Source: Sepiola atlantica
Taxonomy: Eukaryota; Mollusca; Cephalopoda; Sepiida; Sepiolidae
Assembly: GCA_963556195.1 (NCBI GenBank)
Contig: OY744516.1
Location: 29,170,183-29,234,182, forward strand
Direction of reading: 5' to 3'
Length of the DNA: 64,000 nt
How positions within the stretch are numbered: the first letter of the stretch is position 1; every line of letters begins with the position of its first letter. Of this stretch, positions 55,263 to 64,000 are shown in pieces. The notes below the pieces were generated by a model. That model was given only the letters and a program-made list of their open reading frames with translations. It was not told where the DNA came from and searched no databases. The position numbers and the translations under genes are program-made.

Positions 55263-56261
55263 TGATGGTCATGATAGTGCCTAAATACTTTTCTCGCTGG
55301 ATGTACATAATAGGATCTTCTAAAATAGACATTAAAATCAGAGGTTAAACGTTTCAGTGTGAAGAGGTCATGTTCCTTCAGCGATACCTTTTACATTTCA
55401 AGAAGTTGGAAGCCCAAATACTTCAAATTAATCTGTTAAAATAAAAAATTATTTAATTTCTCAAGTCATTAAACATATATTCCAAACATATCTGCCATTA
55501 GAACGAATAATAGATAAAGCTCAACTAAATACGATTAACACATTTATTTACAGTTGATATTTATGAAGAACAGAAAGTTAACATATAAAACAATAAAAGA
55601 TATTTGTTGTTATTCTACCTTTTAATACAATTACATAGATATCTGGGGAACTCTTTGTTCTGTGGGGACCTCATGGAAGAAGTTCAACGTTAGCGTATTC
55701 ACAATACTTTCTTACACGTTTCGAGTACAAAGGGGAACAACCCTAACGGATGCACGGTGAGGATCAGTTTCCTACAAATCCAAAAGGTACAAAAATGCTA
55801 TGATGAAGGTTGCGTGAAAATGAACACATTAATCAGCTCAACGAGATGAATCTCTGAGAATATATTTATTCAACGAAGTTGAATAATTCTGATAATAGAT
55901 TTTTTTATACGACGTACACGTGGTGCAAACTCGATGACGAAACGAAATTGATTAAATCGATGATAAATACATTGGGAACAGTCAAACAACATCATAAATT
56001 TGCTCAAACCTTTCATCAATCGCTAATTAATTCTTATTGGATTACAAATTGAATTTTAAATACTTCTATCTACAATCAAGTCTGCATATTAAATTTTTAT
56101 AAATAATTCAATTTATTTATTTAATAATGTTCAATCACATAAGAACTTATATAAAAAAAATACATTTTTTTACTTTTATGAATAATAACTAAAATGTTGC
56201 ATTCGTCGTGTCCGCAAAATTCTTTTTAATGTTTCATACTAGTTAAGGATACATTCTTGCT
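55263..56261. other. No feature seen
   Basis: AT-rich, no motif. Confidence 0.4.
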
Positions 56262-56269
56262 CGGTCAGG

Positions 56270-56345
56270 CTGAGGTATGGCTCTGTGCAGTTCTATGAGG
56301 TCCACTCTCCCAGGCTTAACATTCTCTTTTTGAGAAGAGGTTGAT
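56270..56345 (+). mobile_element. Fragment of the U2-headed SINE body
   Basis: ctgtgcagttctatgaggtc, cactctcccaggctt and ctctttttgagaagaggt match 16755-16825. It is truncated at both ends and abuts repeat D. Confidence 0.75.
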
Positions 56346-56550
56346 TTTTTTATGGAAATCGCATCAGATAAGGCATGAATCCACTTGGTGTAAGGAGCAA
56401 AAAAATACTACTTCAGGTTCAAAAACTAGCCAACGCTAAGTGTTATATGGATAGATTCCGACCCAGAAATCAGCAATTCTTCTCTTTTTATCAGAAACAT
56501 CGCTCATGAATGTGAGGACTAAAGGACAAAATAAGAGAAGTGCCAATCGT
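56345..56550. repeat. Dispersed repeat D, copy 2
   Basis: Matches 52984-53190 over about 205 bp. The following bases (56551-56640, cgtgcactacctgtggttcg) have no counterpart after copy 1. Confidence 0.85.
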
Positions 56551-57829
56551 CTAAGGTGCCGTAACCAGGAAATGCAGACGGGACCGCTTAGGTATGCTTT
56601 GTGGGGCCAGCGTGCACTACCTGTGGTTCGCTGGCGTTTATATCTCATATTCCGTGCCACATCTTCCTGCGGTGATGGAGAGATTAATATCGTCTTGTCT
56701 GAAATTCGAGATAACGTGTTGTGTTGAATACTAACTCTCCATAGGGTAGGTTAAAATAATGATTCGAACTTAATACAACGAGAATATACCGATCTACTTT
56801 TATTGTGTCCTTAAAGCTCTATTTGTTGATATGTTTTTTACGAAGACGGAAATTGAGAAAAAAATTGATGTTCAATCAGTCTAGCTTCGGAGGAAAAAAA
56901 TGTAAAATTCCAATGTTTTCTTCCTTTCCGTCTTTCACTGCTCCACGCATGCGCGACGAATGTGACTTTTGAAGAAGTCGCACTCTGGGTCACCAACTTT
57001 TGTAGAGGAGCGTTTTACTTTGTTTCGATGACGTATGTTAACGTCTTAAATTGTCTATGCGGTATGTTATATATTTGATTTAGAATAGACAAAAATTGAA
57101 TAGCCATGTTCATTTTGGCTGTTGCCTATATTATTTTATGTGTATGTAAATGGAATAGACACTGTAGACGTGTGTGTGTGTATTAGTATTCTGTTTTGTT
57201 AGTGAGAAAGATTATTATGAACTGTGTACATGAGTTCTTTTAGCAGTGTGTATATGCTGTTGCTATGCTCAGTAGTTCATGTGTATCTCTCATCATATGT
57301 GTGTTACTTGCCGAGGGCCATTCGATCTCAAAGGGCTTAGGCAGGAAGTGTCGTGTGCACAAGTATTTTCTCTGGAAGAAAATAGGCAGGAGGAAGAAAA
57401 CACGGTATTGTCGTTTTTATACTACGTGCTAGATTTGGAAGTGAATATAACTTGTGCTTTCTTTTATTGAACGAAACTGATTATTTGTGCTGTTTTCCAA
57501 TCATGATTAGATACGAAAAAAAACATTCGCTGCGCTGCTGCTTCTAACATGACCATTTCATCTCACATCACTTCGCTCATGCATGCTACGATTTGTAACT
57601 CCTATCCTGTTTTTAAAGGCAATCTCTTATTGATTTATTTTTAGTTCACAGGGCGCCACTCTGGCACAAGTCTCCCCGCTCTGTGCCTTAATTACATAAT
57701 AGTATAAATAACGTGTTCCTGTTCGCCATAGGCTACCATAATAACCCGGGCTAAAGCGATCATATTACCCTGTAAGTCGGTTGGTTGTTTTGTTTTACGA
57801 CATGTCAATTTTTTTCGGGTTATGCAATA
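56551..57829. other. No feature seen
   Basis: Short frames at 56506-56727 and 57279-57470 lack motifs. Confidence 0.4.
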
Positions 57830-58420
57830 CATGGAACACTTGCATCCATTATGTTGCTAAGGCCGCTGAAAAAAAATGGTTGGATCATTCTACCGCTCTA
57901 GAAAGTACCTGACACCTGATGCAATCCTTTACTTGTATAAGATGAAGTACTGATGCCGCTCATAAAACTCGTCGTTCACTAGACAGAGTTAAAAATCGAC
58001 TCTCAAATCTAGTGGGGACGATCTTTCCTGTTCTTTATAGCCCCTTTCTCATAGAAGAGATATTGCCAGTCTCTTTCTACTCTCTCGTTATTTTTATGTA
58101 ATGTGCTCGACTGAGCTCAAATCTCTTATTTATCTGTGTTAAACATTCACAGCAAGTACTTGTTTTTACCACCATAACAGTAAATAAACTTTCATTTCTT
58201 CCTCCATGTGCCCAGTGTCAGGCAGAACTTCCACAAACAAAGCTTCTTTTGCAAGGGATTCTTGTCTGTGGAACAGATACCACGGGACTGCTTCCCTGAA
58301 GATTACAACATGGTCGGTTACAAATCCAATGTCAACAGATTCCTGTTATGAACTGTCTCTACAAGCATTCGAATTTTTTCCATCCCAGCAATGATTCTCA
58401 GTCTTTTCATAACGTGTCTT
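57830..58420 (+). pseudogene. C-terminal part of a CR1/jockey-like reverse transcriptase
   Basis: Shifted plus frames read in order AKAAEKK, KYLTPDAILYLYKMKY near 57930, LDRVKNRLSNLV near 58000, SGDDLSCSL, PLSHRRDIASL and YFYVMCSTELKSLI near 58110, SFARDSCLWNRY near 58260, YKSNVNRFLL near 58330. This is the thumb-to-C-terminus order of CR1/jockey-like RT also seen at 60955-61575. Many indels break it; no RT catalytic box remains. Confidence 0.82.
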
Positions 58421-59625
58421 CATCTTTCAACTGATAACCATTCATCTCATTAACCGTTATCCTCGAGTGGCTTTTGGCCTTTGTAAGTGGGGACGCATTA
58501 GTAAAACACGTCATTTTGGTAAAAGAGTTTATGCTGCAAATGTTTAATATTTTCGCGTATTTATTCGTGCTCTCATTGTATGTTTTGTATTTTGTTGGTT
58601 TGTAGATTAATTTGTTTTCTAGGTGCATATTTGTAAACAAATACTCAGTAAACGATAGATTCGATGGAATCCTGACAGGTACTACCACTTCGAGACAGAG
58701 TGGGCCTATGCGTAATTGTAACTATATGGTTACCCCATGCTGCGCAAGGATCACAAATTGGAGCTTCACTACCGGAGAAAGAAAGGTCATACCCAGGACT
58801 TACGCTGTTACTATTTATTATTCACATATAAAATAGTAGCTGTTCCTGTCCGGCATTGTACAGACGTCTTATAAGTTTGATGTTTTTGTTTCTAGCAAGA
58901 AAGTAAGTCCAAACTCTTAGGTAACGCTAATAACGGCTGCTCCATCAACAGTTGTATAATATCGTGGGTAACTGTACGTGCAATGTCGCGCATGGAAAGA
59001 GTACATACAGTTATCCCCGATTGTCTTTCCCGAGGTCACCACCCCCATGGATCAAGTCACGAATAATGGTGTTGAGGTGTGAGCTTATTGACAGCGAACA
59101 AGCATCCACTTTGCCCTCCCCACTCTATCTAAAACAAAAATGACAATACAAAGGAAAAGGAACAAACATAAACCAAACACCCTACCAAAATACATCTTCG
59201 CCTCCACTCTACCGTAAAGACTCTAATAAATCTATGCATGGGTAGGAAATTAAAATACATCCACTCGTCGGAGTGTGTGTTTTTTGCCAATTGCCGGGGC
59301 GGAAATTACGGGTTGTTTTTGTGACACGTTCGCAGAAAAGTTGTTTTTTTATTAACGTTGAGGTGTGACTAGATTAGGTGTTTGGTGTAGTTAAATATTG
59401 ATACATTATGGATGTATTTTAATTTCTTAGTTTGAGGGCTTCATTCAAAAATTTAAAAAGGAAAATATAAACCTTACTATCCCGGTTCAAATATAACACA
59501 TTGATAATAAATTATTTGAAAATTATGTATTGCTCAATATTGTCATTCCTGTTTACCATTTTACGGAGCGTAGGTGTTACCTAACCAACGCATTGTCATC
59601 GCCTTCCAACAATACTTCTTATATA
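58421..59625. other. No gene; one 27-mer-like seed at 58449
   Basis: ccgttatcctcgagtggctt ttggcctttg at 58449-58478 matches the end of the 27-bp minisatellite (cccttatcctcaagtggtat tttgacctt at 30936-30964). The frames 58612-58836 and 58952-59143 have no motif. Confidence 0.45.
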
Positions 59626-59910
59626 TTACGCACAATGCTTCAAGCAAATTACAACATTCTTCTAATATATATTTATGTTATGTTTTTTTATAATATGTTA
59701 ATTTCTTTAAATCTATAAAACATGCATCCAGTTTCTTTTCAATCCTTTAGACTTACGTGAAATTCTTACTCGGGTATTAGCATCGTAAAAACTACTGCCC
59801 TATTAACGTGTACTCTGCCTATTCCTTTTATTTCAACCAATCACATGTTTCTATTTGGGTATGAACGGACAAACTCCAACGACACCGTAACTTTTAAAAG
59901 GGCATATAGA
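59626..59910 (-). mobile_element. Dispersed repeat E, longest copy
   Basis: Matches 16000-16220 throughout and 1437-1470 at its left part. The tRNA-like core (gcagagtacacgttaat ... gagtaagaatttcac on the minus strand) is degenerate. Confidence 0.6.
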
Positions 59911-60650
59911 TGATTTAAAATATGAGCTGTGGCGATAGAAGGGTAAATTTAGTTAAGTTTTTTTTTCATTTCATATGCACCGTGGAATTTCTCCAGGTCA
60001 TACTTGTGTGAAATGACGAAAACAGGCACAGGGCGGCACACAAAATTGTTTACAAAATCCATATAGTGTAATTATTTGCAGAATACAACGGTGAAAATCA
60101 AATATTTTCTAAATCACTACTTAATATCTCTATTTGATGAGAAATTGAAATTAATCATTTTTATGCAGATAGACACCAATAAAAATGTATGCACTAAAAA
60201 TTATGAAGATTCTGTGTACTCATTTCTTCTGTAAGACTGATGGTATTTTTTGTATAAAAATCAACAAAAAAATTAAATACTGGAAGCTATCTACATAATA
60301 ACACAACCACCAAAAATTAACAACATCACATATGAAACCAGTGGTAACATTTTAAAATGCTTAACGTAATGCGATTTTGTTCTATGATGCCATTAACGAC
60401 TTCCTGGAAACATGCGAAAAACGTTCTCTGCGCGTTTCTCCGCCGTCTTTTTAAAAATTCTCTTCTTTCTCCAGCTTTTTTATTCATTTGTTTTTGACAC
60501 CTGACGTTCGTGAAACCTATGGAACATATATTTTTATTATTATTTTAATACAAAAAAACTAATATTGAAAAAAAGGTATAATCAAACAGACGAATTCTGT
60601 TATTTTTAACAATGTTTGCACAAATGAGAAAATGCTACCTAAATACACAC

Positions 60651-60654
<4 letters not shown>
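59911..60654. other. No feature seen
   Basis: The tail gaaaatgctacctaaataca (60630) is shared with the right arm of the fold-back element near 37513. Confidence 0.4.

Positions 60655-60716
<62 letters not shown>
60655..60716. repeat. (TA)n microsatellite
   Basis: TA run with one TGTA interruption. Confidence 0.95.
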
Positions 60717-60900
60717 GTAAGCTATGAAAATATATTTATGGAAATTAAGCTACACAGAGCCTCCCGCGTTTCATCCTTTTCATAGCTTACTACCTAGCTC
60801 TACTTACGTATCGAGCACTGTTGAAGTAAATACTGAAAATTGATACATAAAATATTATATTTCCTTATAAAATTTTATGTGGATTCATGAAATAGTAATT
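60714..60900 (+). mobile_element. Family A repeat copy with inverted 5' part
   Basis: From 60777 on (ttttcatagcttactaccta, aaatactgaaaattgataca, atgtggattcatgaaata) it follows the reference copy on the plus strand. Bases 60714-60775 are the ribozyme half in inverted orientation (GAAAC, gcgggag, ctctgtgta, gcttaatttcc on the minus strand). tagtaagctatgaaaa and ttttcatagcttacta bracket the joint. The CUGANGA half is missing. Confidence 0.75.
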
Positions 60901-60954
60901 TGGGAAGTTAAGCACTCATATGAGATATTAAAAATAGACATTAACTTAAGCTAC

Positions 60955-61172
60955 AAAGCTAGGCCCCGACTAGTCCTATAGATTGTCTTGATTTTTGGAA
61001 CAAATACATAGAAGAGACTGCCAAGGCTGCTGCAAAGAAAATGGGCCCTCTTTACCGTGCTATAAAACATCTCACCCATGACAGTATCCTATATATCTAC
61101 AAAGCCACCATCCGCCCATGCATGGAATATTGTTGTCACATCTGGGCTAGTGAACCATCCATTAGTCTCGCT

Positions 61173-61210
<38 letters not shown>

Positions 61211-61575
61211 ATTAGACAAGGTACAAAAAAGAATCGCTAATCTAGTATGGCCCTCACTATCAACCAAGCTCTAGCTACTGTACACTCGCCGAAATGTTGC
61301 ATCCTTGTAGTTGTTTTATAAGTACTTCAATGGAATGCGCTCCGATGAACTTGCTGCTCTGATGCACCCTCGATGTAAATACACTCGATCAATCCGACGG
61401 AAGTCCACAGATGCCGGAGAGCCTTCAACTCTAATAGCTTCTTTCCTCGTGCTGCCGGTATTTGGAACTCCATCCCTGCTCATTGTTTCTCCAAATGTAC
61501 CGATATGCAGAAATGTAAAACTAATGTGAATAAGCATCTCGTTGCACAGCTCCCAATGCACGGTGGTCTTAAGCA
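60955..61575 (+). pseudogene. CR1/jockey-like RT C-terminal part, interrupted by (CT)n
   Basis: FWNKYIEETAKAAAKKMGPL (from about 60993), LTHDSILYIYKATIRPCMEY, CCHIWASEPSISLAL, then a CT microsatellite (61167-61210) that adds about 14 Pro/Leu/Ser codons, then DKVQKRIANLVWPSLSTKL. A frame change leads to LFYKYFNGMRSDELAALMHP near 61310, TRSIRRKSTDAGEPSTL, and in another frame GIWNSIPAHCF-like and KTNVNKHLVAQLPMHGGL near 61540. The catalytic RT core is absent. Confidence 0.85.
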
Positions 61576-61870
61576 AGGTTGCACGGGATAGCTATATAAT
61601 CGCGGCTCCACCGTTGAAGTCCGATCACCAGTGGACCTGACAGTTCAGCTAAGTCATCCTTGATGTTTTTATCTAGGTCCTCAGATTTCCACCGACACGT
61701 TTGTGCCACCCAGACCGACAGAGAGGGGGGGGGTACATCAGGAATTAGCTCTCTCTCCGGGCGACGAGCCACATGTCCAAACCAGACAGATGACAGACTT
61801 GTGAGACAGTTAGCTCACCGGTAATGCAAGATGCGGTGGAGGCAGTCATTGTTAAAGACTTCGCCGATCA
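61570..61870 (-). pseudogene. Non-LTR RT C-terminal tail of another family
   Basis: Minus strand: DCLHRILHYR near 61840, VWFGHVARRPERELIPDV (61720-61775), then WKSEDLDKNIKDDLAELSGP and LVIGLQRWSRDYIAIPCNLA. RWFGHVARRP...W...DL..LSGP....RWxRDW is the C-terminal signature of a widespread group of non-LTR RTs often annotated as craniofacial-development-protein-2-like. A G9 run lies in the middle. It faces the preceding RT tail end-to-end. Confidence 0.75.
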
Positions 61871-62235
61871 GCCACCCTCGTTAGACATGTTTCGCAGTGA
61901 CAGAAGGATCGACCGGACAACAAATTGATAAATACACCTCCTTCGGTGTGTTTAATGCGGAATAAAAAATAATAACCTTCATTAAATGGCACATCACTCC
62001 AAACAGGGAAGTATTTTGTTTTTCAAGGAAATATCTACTAATTACTATTCTAACAATTGTTTCACACAGAAAGTTTAATTAGGGCTCCATAACAGCGTAT
62101 ATGATACAGATTCAGAAATAGACTGGCTTTATCTTATATATTAGATACAGTAATCTACAGAAAGCGGCTTCGTTGTATCAAGACTGTTCAGTGTGGCTAG
62201 ACGTAACAAATGTATTCACGCCGGGAATTTAAACC

Positions 62236-62238
<3 letters not shown>
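61871..62238. other. No feature seen
   Basis: No motif recognised. Confidence 0.4.
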
Positions 62239-62299
<61 letters not shown>

Positions 62300-62584
62300 C
62301 ATTTGTCTATCCATCCGTCTACCTATCTACTTCCCTACTTATCTATCTATAGATCTATCTATCCCTCTTCTACCTATCTATCTATATACTTATCTGCTTA
62401 TCTATCGATCCATACACCCATCAATCCTATCTATCTATTTGTCTATCTATCCATCTATCTATCTATCTACCCATTTGTCTATCCATCAATCTATCTATAT
62501 ATCTACTCTCTACCTATCTATCTATCTATCTACTTATCTGTCTATCTATCGATCCATACACCTACTAATTCTATTCTATTCTAT

Positions 62585-62653
<69 letters not shown>

Positions 62654-62743
62654 TTATCTATCTATTTATCTATCCCTTTATTTGTGTCCAATTGAATTCT
62701 ACATATATACAGGACTGCTCCTCCCTGATCTTTATTTCCGCTG

Positions 62744-62827
<84 letters not shown>

Positions 62828-62852
62828 GTTGTGTATATGTTAATATATATAA

Positions 62853-62890
<38 letters not shown>

Positions 62891-62892
62891 AG

Positions 62893-62928
<36 letters not shown>

Positions 62929-63070
62929 GTATATGTATGTGTGTGAGTGTGCGCGCGTGTGTGTATGTGTGTGTGAGAGTGTATGTATGTATGAACGGAG
63001 GCAGACGAACGTATGTATGCGCGGGGCGCGGACCATAGCTAGCCACACACACACGCACACACACACACAG
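62239..63070. repeat. Microsatellite field: (TA)n, (CTAT)n, (TATTC)n, (CT)n, (TG)n, (CA)n
   Basis: TA at 62239-62297, CTAT/TCTA tetranucleotides with substitutions at 62300-62570, ctatt pentamers at 62570-62590, TA at 62590-62651, CT at 62745-62768, TA/TG alternations at 62767-62946, and CA at 63042-63068. All open frames here are translations of these repeats. Confidence 0.95.
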
Positions 63071-63459
63071 AGACAGAGTGTCGACAAAGTCATAAAATTT
63101 GAAGGCCAACTTTAAGCATTTTTAACAAAGTGTACTCAACCTCCGCACACGAATATGACCGGAAAGATAAAAGTCAAAATCACACATACTTAAAAACACA
63201 AATAACTTTGACCCAGAGAAGCAAAAACTATGAAAACACATATACCCACGCACGCACACACACACACATACGCGCGCACTTGCGCAGAAACATCATACTG
63301 TTAAAAATAAAATATTTTTAATGGAATATATATATGAAGAGAGCAAACAGAGAAAGCTCGTAACGCGTTATAAAATCACAAAATTATAAAATGATAAAAT
63401 AATAAAATAACAAACAATGATTGAAAAAAGTTTTTTTACAAATGTTAGTAGCCTCACTT
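63071..63459. other. No gene seen; short (CA)n near 63255
   Basis: No motif recognised. Confidence 0.4.
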
Positions 63460-63462
63460 TAA

Positions 63463-63525
<63 letters not shown>
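63460..63525. repeat. (TA)n-(GA)n microsatellite
   Basis: TA run then about 17 AG units. Confidence 0.96.
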
Positions 63526-63897
63526 TGTGTATATATGTTTTATGTGTATATATGTGTGCTTATATTACACGCATTTCTCTTGTTTGCGTCAGTGTTAAAT
63601 ATACGTTGTACAGTCAACAACAATGTCTGTGTTTTTCGCTTCTTAATTGTGCAAATCTAACCGAATTCGGAAATCATCTACGTGTCACGAAAAAAAAAGA
63701 ATTGGAGTATTCTCATATCTTTTGAAACCATAAAAATACATCAAGACAGATTCACGTAATCCGGGGGTAGAAGTGCAGACGAGTTTTGTCACGGACGCGG
63801 CCGATAAATTGACTGTTTTTAAAGCTTTGTTTTTTTCCTCCGCAAAATGTATGAAGACATCAAATTATTAGCAAATTACTTCCTTATGCCACACACC

Positions 63898-63901
<4 letters not shown>
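63526..63901. other. No feature seen
   Basis: No motif recognised. Confidence 0.4.

Positions 63902-63964
<63 letters not shown>
63902..63964. repeat. (CT)n microsatellite
   Basis: About 31 CT units. Confidence 0.97.
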
Positions 63965-63967
<3 letters not shown>

Positions 63968-64000
63968 AAATCGTTTCAATTTCGCTTTGACAATGGAAAA

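Noticed and set aside
62193..63109. Long Tyr/Ile/Ser-rich frames, up to 216 residues
   Set aside because: Translations of TA, CTAT and TG microsatellites.

Overview
The window looks like intergenic or intronic DNA from a repeat-rich invertebrate, most probably a cephalopod such as an octopus. That guess rests on the mix of elements: Penelope-like elements, Tc1/mariner, Ty3/gypsy, CR1/jockey-like and R4/Dong-like retrotransposons, tRNA-headed SINEs and about 25 long (TA)n tracts. No diagnostic host gene was found. No intact host gene, rRNA, functional tRNA or CRISPR array can be supported; almost every coding trace is a broken transposon.

Layout. 1-1.1 kb: a near-perfect palindrome with 537-bp arms. 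1.7-2.4 kb: two inverted copies of a repeat (family A) carrying a hammerhead-ribozyme core. 3-9.2 kb: gypsy-like pol debris, minisatellites, a tRNA SINE, a CR1/jockey-like RT end and a truncated mariner-like element. 10.1-10.5 kb: a MITE. 11.6-12.2 and 14.4-15.6 kb: tandem arrays. 13.97-17.02 kb: two oppositely oriented SINEs whose heads derive from U2 snRNA, one with a 12-bp target-site duplication; pieces of two more lie at 19.8 and 56.3 kb. 20.3-22.1 kb: two Penelope GIY-YIG fragments in opposite orientation, then a family A ribozyme repeat and TA tracts. 23.6-26.6 kb: a decayed gypsy element bordered by a MITE. 30 kb: a 27-bp minisatellite open for 346 codons. 32.2-33.5 kb: a nearly complete DD41D mariner-like element sitting inside (TA)n. 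33.9-34.3 and 49.8-50.2 kb: retrozyme-like units bounded by hammerhead motifs (family B). 36.9-37.8 kb: fold-back elements. 38.4-39.4 kb: a second mariner-like relic. 42.2-45.8 kb: an R4/Dong-like retrotransposon ending in (TAA)n. 50.4-52.2, 57.8-58.4 and 60.9-61.9 kb: further non-LTR RT and endonuclease remnants. 62-64 kb: a microsatellite field.

The most notable content is RNA-based. Two hammerhead-ribozyme families are present. One lies just downstream of a Penelope-like GIY-YIG endonuclease, as expected for a Penelope pseudo-LTR. The other forms units of about 322-350 bp bounded by ribozymes, like animal retrozymes, and one unit holds a tRNA-like module that could be a Pol III promoter. 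The U2-headed SINE family adds a third RNA-derived mobile element. All readings come from inspection by eye; boundaries are approximate unless a tract or target-site duplication fixes them.
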